This document shows, piece by piece, positions 25,282-34,900 of a DNA stretch of 37,409 nt (the first letter of the stretch is position 1; every line of letters begins with the position of its first letter). Position numbers and translations under genes: made by a program. The stretch comes from an uncultured beta proteobacterium (GTDB lineage Bacteria; Pseudomonadota; Gammaproteobacteria; Burkholderiales; Burkholderiaceae_C), in contig CAIJOK010000120.1 in assembly GCA_903822205.1 (NCBI GenBank), positions 1 to 37,409 on the forward strand, given 5' to 3'. The notes beneath the pieces were generated by a model that did not search any database, was not told where the DNA came from, and saw only the letters and a list, made by a program, of their open reading frames with translations.

Positions 25282-26541
25282 ATGGCCTCTTCATCCCGCA
25301 CTCCCCCCGCTGCCCCTATTGCCATGAACCCTGGCGCTGCTTCTGCCCTGACACCGATTGAGCTGCGCGCCAGTCTGTCGCTGGCAGCCATTTTTGGTCT
25401 GCGCATGTTGGGGCTTTTTTTGATTTTGCCGGTATTTGCCATCGAGGCAGCGCAATACCCAGGCGGACATAACCCCGCCCTGATCGGTCTGGCCATGGGG
25501 GTTTATGGTCTAACGCAGGCCGCGCTACAGTTTGTCTATGGCTGGGCCTCAGACCGGCTGGGGCGCAAACGCGTCATCGTGTTCGGTCTGCTGGTCTTTG
25601 CAGCCGGCAGTCTGGTGGCCATGCAAGCGACAGACTTGATGTGGCTTGTCATTGGCCGTGCCGTTCAGGGCGCGGGGGCCATATCGGCAGCAGTCACGGC
25701 GTTGCTGGCAGATATGACTCGTGACCAGGTTCGCACCAAGTCCATGGCCCTCATCGGTGCCAGCATCGGGCTGATGTTTGCACTGTCCCTGGTGGCCGCG
25801 CCGGTGCTGGCCGCCCATGTGGGACTGGTCGGTATTTTTGGCCTGACGGCTGTGCTGGCCATCTTGGGTGTTGCAGGCGTGCTGTGGTGGGTTCCCCCAG
25901 AGCCAACCGAGCATCGCCACCGGCCAACCGGCCCCTGGTCAGGCGCTTTGCATTCGGTTGCGCTGATGCGTTTGTACGTGGGGGTTTTTATCTTGCATGC
26001 CGTGCAATTGGCCATGTGGATGGCCGTTCCAGCCCTGCTTGAGCAAGCCGGTCTGGATCACGACCACCACTGGCAGGTTTATTTACCCGCTGTTCTGGGG
26101 TCTTTTGTGCTCATGGGTGCGAGTCTGTTTCACCTAGAAAAACGCGGCTACCTGCGGGCAGTGTTTTTGGTGTCCATTGGCCTGACCGCGCTGGTGCAGC
26201 TTGGACTGTGCCTCATGGCAATCTACCAACCCCATGTGGGCGGCCTGGCCGTCTTGTTGTTTGTGTTTTTTTATGGGTTTAACGTGCTGGAGGCCAGTCA
26301 ACCCAGCATGGTGTCCAAAGTAGCCCCTGCCCCTGTTCGCGGTGCGGCCATGGGGGTCTACAACACTTTGCAGTCGCTGGGGCTTTTTGCCGGTGGCGTG
26401 ATGGGCGGCTGGCTGGTTCAGCACGGTGGAGCTGCCGGATTGTTTGCGGTGTGCGGTGGCTTGATGCTGATATGGCTGGTGGTAGCCTGGCCCATGTACA
26501 CCCCCCGCCCTACCCGCTTGATCACACCATCAACAAACTAA
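25282..26541 (+). CDS. MFS transporter (YajR-like)
   Basis: A 419-residue major-facilitator protein with twelve predicted helices. The loop between helices 2 and 3 has GWASDRLGRKR, the MFS motif A, and helix 5 has the motif-C-like glycine pattern typical of drug/H+ antiporters. The sequence resembles YajR without the C-terminal YAM domain. The substrate is unknown. A start at 25282 (ATG, just after an in-frame GTG at 25279) is likely, but ATG at 25324 would also do because the first 15 residues are not conserved-looking. An MFS gene just before ssb is usual in Burkholderiales. Confidence 0.85.
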   Translation: MASSSRTPPAAPIAMNPGAASALTPIELRASLSLAAIFGLRMLGLFLILPVFAIEAAQYPGGHNPALIGLAMGVYGLTQAALQFVYGWASDRLGRKRVIVFGLLVFAAGSLVAMQATDLMWLVIGRAVQGAGAISAAVTALLADMTRDQVRTKSMALIGASIGLMFALSLVAAPVLAAHVGLVGIFGLTAVLAILGVAGVLWWVPPEPTEHRHRPTGPWSGALHSVALMRLYVGVFILHAVQLAMWMAVPALLEQAGLDHDHHWQVYLPAVLGSFVLMGASLFHLEKRGYLRAVFLVSIGLTALVQLGLCLMAIYQPHVGGLAVLLFVFFYGFNVLEASQPSMVSKVAPAPVRGAAMGVYNTLQSLGLFAGGVMGGWLVQHGGAAGLFAVCGGLMLIWLVVAWPMYTPRPTRLITPSTN

Positions 26542-26659
26542 ACTCAAAAAACCGGCCCGTCACCCGCAAACTCTGCACGGGCAAGCCCGCACCCACAGAA
26601 AACGCGGCGACATCGGTTTCTCTAAGTCCTAACCACCAACCACTCTCACAGGATCATTC

Positions 26660-27196
26660 ATGGCCTCTGTCAATAAAGTCATTCTCGTCGGCAACCTGGG
26701 GCAAGACCCCGAAGTTAGAACCTTTCCCAATGGAGGCAGGGTGGCCAATGTCACCATCGCCACCACCGATCGCTGGAAAGACAAGCAAACCAATGAACAA
26801 CGTGAGGCCACCGAGTGGCACAGGGTGGTGTTCAATGAACGCCTGGCTGACATCGTTGATCAGTACCTGCGCAAAGGTTCACAGGTCTATGTGGAGGGCA
26901 GCTTGCGCACCCGCAAATACACCGACAAAGACGGAATCGAACGCTACATCACCGAGATTCGCGCTGACCGGATGCAAATGCTGGGCAGCCGCCAGGGCAT
27001 GGGCAGCCCTGAAGAAGAAGACGGCTACGGCAGTCCAGCCGGTCAGAGTTACCAGCGGCCCGCAGCCGCGCCGCGCTCTGTGCCGTCGCGCCCTGCAGCC
27101 CCGCCGCCCCAGGCCGCCCCTGCATCCAACGCGCCGGTGACAGCACCCCAGCCGGCCAGCAATTTTGACGACATGGATGACGATATTCCCTTCTAA
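26660..27196 (+). CDS. ssb: Single-stranded DNA-binding protein
   Basis: A 178-residue SSB. The OB fold covers about residues 1-112 (start [14 protein letters not shown]; middle [22 protein letters not shown]). A Pro/Ala/Gln-rich linker of about 50 residues follows. The acidic tail ends in DDDIPF, the peptide that binds RecO, PriA and other repair proteins. A ribosome site AGGA lies shortly before the ATG. It coats ssDNA in replication, recombination and repair. Intact and of normal length. Confidence 0.95.
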   Translation: MASVNKVILVGNLGQDPEVRTFPNGGRVANVTIATTDRWKDKQTNEQREATEWHRVVFNERLADIVDQYLRKGSQVYVEGSLRTRKYTDKDGIERYITEIRADRMQMLGSRQGMGSPEEEDGYGSPAGQSYQRPAAAPRSVPSRPAAPPPQAAPASNAPVTAPQPASNFDDMDDDIPF

Positions 27197-27673
27197 AGAG
27201 TACGTTTTTCATAAAAGTTGATAAAAACAACGAGTGGGGATTTTTATTGACTTTCAAATTGGGGTTCAGATGACCAACCAACCCCAACAATTGCGCCCTG
27301 ACTTGGCGCGGTTAAGCACTTTTTAAGATGGATCAATAGCATGAATAGATGTGCCTACAGAGGCGTTAAAAGCCTCTTGGCGGCCACTTTGCCTTCTGCG
27401 GGGGGGGGGGGGGGGTACACGGCCTGACGGTCGTGAGCCACAGGCCTGCAAATCGGCCTTGCTAGCGATGGCACTTTTCAAGATTCTGGGCAGTGGCATG
27501 AGCTGCTTTCACACCAAGTCGTTGCTGCTGAACTTTGGACTATCGCTCGACACCTATGCCCAGCCTATTTCCGTGCCTGACCTAACCGTCATGGTCGTTG
27601 CAGGCATCAGAACGCTCGTAGCGACACCCACCCTCTTTGGTCACAGCGATCTAAGCAACCTTGAAAGCGCGCG
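27197..27673. other. ssb to hybrid kinase intergenic region
   Basis: A 477-base stretch without a secure gene. It has an 8-bp perfect inverted repeat (27259-27266 with 27280-27287), then a small GC hairpin (27293-27297 with 27305-27309) without a T-run, a 5-bp hairpin at 27359-27375, and a 16-base poly-G tract. A possible small ORF is listed separately. No convincing promoter was found. Confidence 0.6.
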
Positions 27674-27677
27674 ATGA
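27351..27677 (+). other. Possible small ORF through the poly-G tract
   Basis: An open frame from GTG 27351 to TGA 27675-27677 (108 residues) runs through the poly-G tract and ends in an ATGA overlap with the hybrid kinase start at 27674. A second frame from ATG 27341 has a signal-like start (MNRCAYRGVKSLLAATLPSA) and reaches the same tract, but ends soon after it at a TAG. Loss of one G, or gain of two, would join this ATG to the longer frame. The protein has no recognised domain and there is no clear ribosome site, so it may not be real. Confidence 0.25.
27400..27415 (+). repeat. Homopolymer tract of 16 G
   Basis: Bases 27400-27415 are all G. Tracts of this length are highly slippage-prone and are classic phase-variation switches. 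A sequencing or assembly artefact is possible, because long G runs are also a known error type. Confidence 0.9.
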
Positions 27678-30600
27678 AAACCGCCAGCAGCAAAACGACA
27701 CAATCCAAAACGGCCTTGCCGCTTGCAGCGCTCTTTGTGGGTCTGTGCATCGCAGTGGTCGGCGGCCTGTGGAGCAAGTATCAAATCGATCACAACGAGG
27801 AGACTGCGCTTGATCTTACGGTTCATCGAGTGCATGACAACATCGTGGATCGGTTTTTCAAGGCTAACTACGGTTTGGCCGGTGCCATTGGCTTGTACAC
27901 CACCAGCCAGCGGGTGTCGCGCAAAGAGTTTCAAGCTTACGTGACATCCCGTAATCTGCCCAAGGAATTTCAGGGTGTGCGGGGTTTCGGGTTCATCGAA
28001 CACGTCAGTCGCGATGAATTAAATGCCTTTGTTGCCGCTGAGCGTGCCGACGACGCGCCGCAGTTCAGCGTCCATCAGTTGGAGGACAAGAGCTTGGCAG
28101 ACCTCTATGTCATCAAGTTCATAGAGCCAGCCTCTGCCAATCCCAACGCAGATGGCCTGGATGTTGGCTCGGAACTGCGGCGACGCGCTGCCTTGCTGCG
28201 CGCCATCGACACGGGTGAGACCACCATGACGCAAGCGATCACCCTGGTGCAAGACAGTGGCAAAACACCAGGCATACTGCTCTATTTGCCCATCTATAAG
28301 ACAGCAACCTTTCCCGTCACTGCGGATGAACGCCGAGCTGCGCTGCGTGGTCTGCTCTACACGCCTATCGTACTTTCAGAACTACTTGATGCCATCCCTG
28401 ACTTTGTCAGCAAGCAAATCGATTTTGAACTCTTCGAAAGCAGCGCGACTGGCTCCAATGAAACGATTTATTACGATGCTGACAATCACTTGGCCAAACC
28501 TGTCTCCGGGCGGGGTGCAAAGCGCACTGTCAGCCAATCACTACCACTGTTCGGTCAAACCCTGACATTGCGCGTCAGCAGTTTGCCTGCTTTTGAGGCC
28601 AGGTTTGACCGCACGGCATCTTGGTTCATCTTTGTCACGTTGGCACTGCTCAGCGCCTTGACTGCCCTGTTGTTGCGCCTGCAAGCCAGTGGCCTGCAAC
28701 GATCAGAATTGCGAGCCATGCAAATAACAGAAAAGTTGCGTCAGGATCAGGCGCGTTGGCACGACTTCAGCGCTGGCGCGTCGGACTGGTTCTGGGAAAC
28801 CGATGCAGAGCATTTCTTTCGCTTTGTCTCTGAAAACATCGATTTGTTTTACGGCCTTCCCGCCACTCGGTTGGTGGGTAAAAATCTCAAGGTATTGCTG
28901 CAAGCCGACACGTTCAATTCGCCAGATCTGGTCACTGAGCAACTGCTAACCCTCGAAAGCCACTTGCCACTCAAGCGCTTTGAGTACCATGTCAGCGTAG
29001 CCGATGGGGCGATTCAATGGATCGTGTTGTCGGCCACGCCGCAGTTCGATGCCGATGGCCGCTTTTGCGGCTACCGTGGCAACGGCAGTGACATTACCGA
29101 GCGAAAGCAGGTAGAACTTAACCTGTTCAGAGAGAGCGAAAAAAACAAGGCGCTGTTGCGACATGCCAGCGATGGCATCGGCATCGCGGATGGGAATGCC
29201 AACCTCGTTGAGGCAAGTGACTCGTTTTGCACCATGCTGGGTTACACGCGTGACGAGATGATCGGAATGAATGTGATCCATTGGGACTGCGGGTTCAACA
29301 GTCAAGATGAACTCATGGCGGTTTTCAGGCGGCATTTTCAGAGCCAGGAACGTACACTGTTCCAGACACGTCACCGTCGCAAGGATGGAAGTATTTACGA
29401 TGTTGAGATCAGTGGACAACCCATCGAGCTTGATGGCAATCGCTTGGCGTTCTACTGCTGTCGCGACATTACCGATCGCATTCAATCGCAAAATTTACTC
29501 AAGGAACAGTACAAGGCGCTTAAGCTCAGTGAAGCACAGATGGCAACATCGCAGCGGATCGGTGGCACTGGGTCGTTTGTCTATGACTTCAAAACCGACA
29601 TCGTTCACGCATCAAACCAAATGCTGCGCATATTTGGGTTTTCAACCGACAACCCTGATTATCCTCTGGATGACTTTCTAGCTTTTGTACCTCAGCACCG
29701 TGATCTGGTTCGCCAGACTTTGGCTGGCAAGTTTGGTTTTCCAACCGACATTGTGGATTACCCTTTGGATGACTTGTTGGCTAGTATTCCTGAACATGAT
29801 CCGGTTTATAAAACTTTGACTGATTTGATCTGCCAGAGCCGAGAGTATGACGCTGAGTTCACCCTACAGCCCACTGGCAGGGAGCCAGCCATGGTCGTCC
29901 ACGCCATCGGCAAGATTGAACGGGATAGTCAGGGAACCCCCATCAAGATTTTTGGTTTTATTCAGGACATCACGGAACGTAAGTCTATAGAGGTCAAATT
30001 AGCCAAATTACTGGCAGATCAAGATGCCATATTGAATAGCGAGGTTGTCGGCTTCATCATCATGTCTCAACGTGTGGTGCAATGGGCGAACAACGCTATG
30101 GGCAAAATGCTCGGCTACGAATGCCATGAATTGACACACAAAGCTTCCCGTATCTTCTATCAGGATGATGCAGCCTATGAAGCCTTTGGTCGGTATGCTT
30201 ACGCTGAAATCAATGCTGGACGGATTTACCATGCGCAGCTTCAGTGGTATCACAAAAATGGTTCTATGAAATGGTTTGACGCTTCAGGAAAGCGTTTGAA
30301 CTCAGACGATGAAGCATCGATCTGGGCCTTTGTGGATATATCGCCATTGAAACTCACTGAGGCCGAACTGAAGCAGGCTAGGATAGTTGCCGATGCTGCC
30401 AACGTCGCCAAAAGCCAATTTCTGACCATGATGTCGCATGAGATTCGCACACCCATGAATGGCATTTTAGGCATGGCGCAACTGCTGTTGATGCCCAAGC
30501 TGACAGACGACGAGCGTCTTCTGTATGCAAGAACCGTTTTATCGTCTGGACAGACCCTGTTGGCGCTGCTCAACGACATTCTTGACCTGTCAAAAATTGA

Positions 30601-31576
30601 GGCAGGGAAATTTCAGTTGGACAGCATCGTTTTTGAACCCAATGCGATTCTCATAGAAACATACATGCTGTTTTCTGGCACGGCGCATACCAAGGGTCTG
30701 CAACTCGAATACCAATGGAAAGGCTTGCAGGGCAGTCGCTACGTGTCCGACGCAACCCGTATTCGTCAGATGCTCTTGAACCTCGTGGGTAACGCCATCA
30801 AATTCACCAAGAAGGGTTGCGTTCGTATGGAAGCTGCCCTGATGGAACACGATGCTGAGTCAGTCATGCTTGAGTTTTCAGTCAGAGATACCGGCATGGG
30901 CATACCGCCCGACCAAATTGATTTGCTCTTTAAGCCGTTTTCGCAGACCGACAGTTCCATTGCGCGTACGTTTGGCGGCACGGGGCTGGGCTTGTCCATT
31001 GTGCGCCAGTTGGCCAAAATGATGGGCGGCGATGTGGGGGTCGAAAGCGTTGCTGGCCAAGGCACCAGATTTTGGTTCAGGCTGCGAGCCAAACACGTCG
31101 CAGACGGTGAAGAATGCCGCAGTTCTGAACGAACTGCCAACGCCGCAAGCCTGCCTGCCACGTTGTCAGGGCGTGTGTTGGTCGTTGAGGACAACGTCGT
31201 CAACCGCATGGTGATTGAGTCCATGCTGACAAAACTGGGTGTCAGTGTGACGCTGGCCTTTGACGGCCAGCAAGCCCTGGATGCCCTGACCCAATGGGAT
31301 TGTCCAGACCCAGACCTGATTCTGATGGATTTGAATATGCCTGTCATGAATGGCGATGATGCGACAGAACGGATACGCCAGTGGGAACATGACAACAACC
31401 GACCACACTTGCCCATCATTGCCTTGACAGCCGATGCGTATGAAGAAGACCGCCAGCATTGCCTGGCTGTCGGGATGGACGACTTTCTGACCAAGCCCAT
31501 CATGTTGGATGCACTGCAATCGGCTTTATGCAAGTGGCTACCGAAGACCCACTTTGCAGAATTGGGGTCAGATTGA
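27674..31576 (+). CDS. Hybrid sensor histidine kinase with CHASE, PAS and receiver domains
   Basis: A 1300-residue membrane sensor. After helix 1 (about 15-34) comes a periplasmic CHASE domain (about 45-290), then helix 2 (about 314-336). In the cytosol there are about four PAS domains (about 355-480, 485-610, 620-775, 780-890), the HisKA domain with H922 in MMSHEIRTP, an ATPase domain with NLVGNAIKFT, DTGMGIPP and GGTGLGLSI, and a receiver (about 1168-1285) with phospho-acceptor D1219 in LMDLNMP. All catalytic residues are intact. There is no HPt domain and no partner regulator close by, so the output is unknown. Part of the third PAS domain is a 33-residue tandem duplication. The start ATG overlaps the TGA of a poly-G-bearing small ORF. 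Confidence 0.92.
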   Translation: MKTASSKTTQSKTALPLAALFVGLCIAVVGGLWSKYQIDHNEETALDLTVHRVHDNIVDRFFKANYGLAGAIGLYTTSQRVSRKEFQAYVTSRNLPKEFQGVRGFGFIEHVSRDELNAFVAAERADDAPQFSVHQLEDKSLADLYVIKFIEPASANPNADGLDVGSELRRRAALLRAIDTGETTMTQAITLVQDSGKTPGILLYLPIYKTATFPVTADERRAALRGLLYTPIVLSELLDAIPDFVSKQIDFELFESSATGSNETIYYDADNHLAKPVSGRGAKRTVSQSLPLFGQTLTLRVSSLPAFEARFDRTASWFIFVTLALLSALTALLLRLQASGLQRSELRAMQITEKLRQDQARWHDFSAGASDWFWETDAEHFFRFVSENIDLFYGLPATRLVGKNLKVLLQADTFNSPDLVTEQLLTLESHLPLKRFEYHVSVADGAIQWIVLSATPQFDADGRFCGYRGNGSDITERKQVELNLFRESEKNKALLRHASDGIGIADGNANLVEASDSFCTMLGYTRDEMIGMNVIHWDCGFNSQDELMAVFRRHFQSQERTLFQTRHRRKDGSIYDVEISGQPIELDGNRLAFYCCRDITDRIQSQNLLKEQYKALKLSEAQMATSQRIGGTGSFVYDFKTDIVHASNQMLRIFGFSTDNPDYPLDDFLAFVPQHRDLVRQTLAGKFGFPTDIVDYPLDDLLASIPEHDPVYKTLTDLICQSREYDAEFTLQPTGREPAMVVHAIGKIERDSQGTPIKIFGFIQDITERKSIEVKLAKLLADQDAILNSEVVGFIIMSQRVVQWANNAMGKMLGYECHELTHKASRIFYQDDAAYEAFGRYAYAEINAGRIYHAQLQWYHKNGSMKWFDASGKRLNSDDEASIWAFVDISPLKLTEAELKQARIVADAANVAKSQFLTMMSHEIRTPMNGILGMAQLLLMPKLTDDERLLYARTVLSSGQTLLALLNDILDLSKIEAGKFQLDSIVFEPNAILIETYMLFSGTAHTKGLQLEYQWKGLQGSRYVSDATRIRQMLLNLVGNAIKFTKKGCVRMEAALMEHDAESVMLEFSVRDTGMGIPPDQIDLLFKPFSQTDSSIARTFGGTGLGLSIVRQLAKMMGGDVGVESVAGQGTRFWFRLRAKHVADGEECRSSERTANAASLPATLSGRVLVVEDNVVNRMVIESMLTKLGVSVTLAFDGQQALDALTQWDCPDPDLILMDLNMPVMNGDDATERIRQWEHDNNRPHLPIIALTADAYEEDRQHCLAVGMDDFLTKPIMLDALQSALCKWLPKTHFAELGSD
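29633..29830 (+). repeat. Diverged 99-bp tandem duplication in the kinase gene
   Basis: The 99-bp block 29633-29731 is followed directly by a diverged copy, 29732-29830. The encoded peptides start FGFSTDNPDYPLDDFLAFVP (residue 654) and FGFPTDIVDYPLDDLLASIP (residue 687). The best match is over the first 20 residues. Frame is kept. Confidence 0.85.
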
Positions 31577-31938
31577 AGGCAACTGAGTCAACATCATGCA
31601 AGCGAACGGCCGCTTACATTGTGTGAACACCTTTTGTAACCGTTTAGACCCCCATGCCAAATGCAGTCACTCCAGTGGTGGCAAACAACAGTCGTCATTC
31701 CCGCGAAGGCGGGAATCCAGTGTGTTTTGGTCTTCATGGATACAAAAAGGCAGTCTGGATTCCCGCCTTCGCGGGAATGACGGTGAGGGGGTCTAAACGG
31801 TTACGATTTTTTTAAGTTGTTGAATCTAATATGAAAATAATTCACTCACTCACCCATGTTGAAGGAAATGTCCCAATTACCCTTTTGACTCCCCCACCAC
31901 GTTCATGCACACATGGCTTCCAAACCTGAGGGTACGGC
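31577..31938. other. Intergenic region between hybrid kinase and pglW-like gene
   Basis: A 362-base gap. Most of it is the palindromic element at 31636-31804. To its right the sequence is AT-rich, with a possible -10 TAATAT at 31827-31832 but no good -35. No gene is supported. Confidence 0.6.
31636..31804. repeat. Nested palindromic repeat element (REP/dRS3-like)
   Basis: Outer arms 31636-31653 and 31787-31804 are an 18-base perfect inverted repeat. Inside, 31693-31720 and 31755-31782 are a 28-base perfect inverted repeat with a 34-base loop. Each 28-base arm also holds its own hairpin, attcccgc-gaag-gcgggaat. That 20-mer fits the pattern ATTCCC-N8-GGGAAT of Neisseria dRS3 repeats and similar extragenic palindromes of other proteobacteria. 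A run of seven T follows at 31807-31813, so it may also terminate the kinase transcript. No target-site duplication was seen. Confidence 0.9.
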
Positions 31939-34900
31939 ATGAGCATGGGTGGCAAGCGCTGGCACGTCATTGCTGAGTCCAACTTTCCCTGGGAACGTGA
32001 GGCACTGGAATGGCTACGCAGCCAACTGCCTGACCGTGATCCTTGGAATGTCTGGACCAACTTTGAATTCATTGACGACGAAGGCAAGATCAGCTTGGTT
32101 GACGCACTGGTTTTGTCACCTGCTGGTCTGTTTCTGGTCGAGATCAAAAGCCGCCCCGGCACAGTGGATGGTGATGCGCATACCTGGACTTGGACAACAG
32201 ACGGGCGTGAAACCACCTGCGACAACCCGCTGATCCTTGCCAACCGCAAATCCAAGCGTCTGGCCAGTCTGCTGCGTCGCCAACCCGCTATTTTCAAAGC
32301 CAAGATACGGCTTCCCTTTGTTGAACCAGCGATTTTTCTGTCCTCCACAACGCTCAAAAATCGCTTGCAGGGCAATGCCAAAACGTCAACTTTTTTGCGC
32401 GGGCAACCCTGCTCCTTGAGCGACGACGGCATCGTCGCGGCCCTTGTCAATGGTGTCAATGGCATCAACGGCATCCATGCCAACTCAGCGCACCCGATCG
32501 ACGGTCAACAGACACGTGCCATTGCACGCGGCCTGGCTGAAGCAGGCATTCGTCCATCCAATAAACACCGTCAGGTTGGCGACTACAAACTGATCAAACT
32601 CATTGCTGAAGGTGAAGGATTTCAGGACTGGCAAAGCCAGCACGTCAGCATTGAAAGTGTCCAGCGTCGCGTCCGTATCTACACCGTGGCCAACGCATCT
32701 AGCCCCGAGGTTCGCGCCAGTCGCGTCCGTCAGGCCCGGCGGGAATTTGAAGTTTTAGAGGGCATCAGCCACCCCGGCATTCTCAAGGTTAACGACTACA
32801 AAGAGACCGACATGGGCCCGGCTCTGGTGTTTGACCATGACCCCAAGGCGCAGCGGCTTGACCACCTGCTGACGGATCGCGGTGCCCGGCTCACCGTTGA
32901 CCAGCGTTTGCAGTTGGTTCGTGACATCGCCGAGACATTGAAATACGCCCACGGCAAGCATCTTTATCACCGTGCCTTGGGTCCCCAAAGCATCATGGTC
33001 TGTGGCACTGAAGGCACAGCGCTGTCACCTCGAATCATGAACTGGCAAACCGCCTCACGCGCTGCTGCCAACCTGAACACCGTGCATCGCACCACTGGCA
33101 CACGGCATGTAGAAGACTATGTTGAAGACCCTGGCTTGGTCTATCTGGCACCTGAGACCACCCGCGCCGACTCGACGCATGGACCCAGTCTGGACGTTTT
33201 TTCACTGGGTGCGATTGCTTACCACGTGTTTTCTGGACAGCCACCCGCTGGCTCGGTACTGGAGTTAACCGAGAAGCTGCGCATAGGCCAAGGTCTGTGC
33301 TTATCGGATGTGATGGATGGCTGCGGCAGGTACCTGCAAGCGCTGATCCAGTTTGCCACAAGCCCGGATGTCATGGCGCGTTATGACGTGGTGCAAGGGT
33401 TTTTGGACGATTTGGTCAAGGTCGAAGACGAACTCACATCACCAGACCCAGAGTCCACCGTGGACCCCAGCATCGCGGTTCAAGGTGACCACCTCGAAGG
33501 TGGCTTTACCGTGGTCAAACGCATGGGCCGAGGCTCGTCCAGCGATGTCTTGCTGGTGCGTGAGGGAGATTCCTCTGATGAATGGATTCTCAAGGTGGCC
33601 AGTGATGTGGCGCACAACGAGCGTTTGGTGGCCGAAGGTGATGTGCTTGCCAATTTGCACCACCAAAACATCGTTGCATACAAACGCATCCTGCAAGTGG
33701 CGGGCCGCACAGCGATCTTGATGCGCAGCGCAGGTCCCAAGACCCTCGCACAAAAGATCAAGGAAGATGGCCGACTGTCGCTTGACCTGCTACAGCGCTT
33801 TGGTGAAGAGTTGATTGAAGTCGTCAATCACCTGGAAGACAACGGTGTCACCCACCGCGACCTCAAGCCTGAAAACATTGGCATCCGCGAGGGCAACTCC
33901 AGAAAATTGCAGTTGGTACTGTTTGATTTTTCGCTGTGCAAAACGCCCACTGACAACATCACCGCAGGCACCCACCCCTACCTTGATCCATTCCTAAGTC
34001 TTCGCAAGCCGCCTCGCTGGGACCTGTATGCCGAGCGCTTTGCACTGGCTGTCACCTTGTATGAAATGGCAGTGGGAAAGCCTCCTGTCTGGGGAGATGG
34101 GCAAACCTCGCCCGCTATGCAAGACGTTGAGGCCACCATCGCCAGTGACGTGTTCGACCCGGTGACCCGCGAAGGTTTGACAGCGTTTTTCAGCAAGGGG
34201 CTGAGCCGGAATTACAAAGACCGCTTTGACAACGCTGATGACATGCTGCGAGCCTGGCGAGCAATTTTTGCAGCCCGTCAGACCGTGTACCCGGCCCAGG
34301 CTCAAGCTCAAGCGCAAGCTGCCATCGCGCTGACAGCCTCTCCCAGCACGACCATGGCCGAACTGGGCTACACCCTGGAGGCTCAGGACGTGTTGGAACG
34401 CATGGGTGTCCACAACGCCAAAGAACTTCTGGCCGTGGATCGTGTCCGTTTTCGCTACCTGCGTGGTGTCGGCGACAAAATTCGCAAGGAAATCAGGCTC
34501 ACAGCCAAAGAACTTGCCCGGCAGCGCCCTGACCTCACGCAAGGTCGCACCACGCTGTATGACTCAGACGACGATACAACGGCAGACGGTGCCATCAGCG
34601 TTAACGAGCTTGCTGCCCAACTACTACCGCGTCGACCTGCCGGTGATGACCGCCCTGAAGAAGCCGCATTGGCCTATTACCTTGGGATCGACACGGGTCA
34701 AGATGACGCTGCGAAGCCCGCTGACCCCCCTACCTCCTTGATATCCCCTGACTGTTGGCCCAGTTTGGGTGATACATCCGTTGCGACAGGCTTGGATCGC
34801 GCGACATTGACCACGGCTTTGATCAAGGCCCGTGAGCGCTGGCTGAAAAACCCTGCCTTCACCCAAATTCGCCTTCAACTTGAAACGCTGATCAAAAGCC

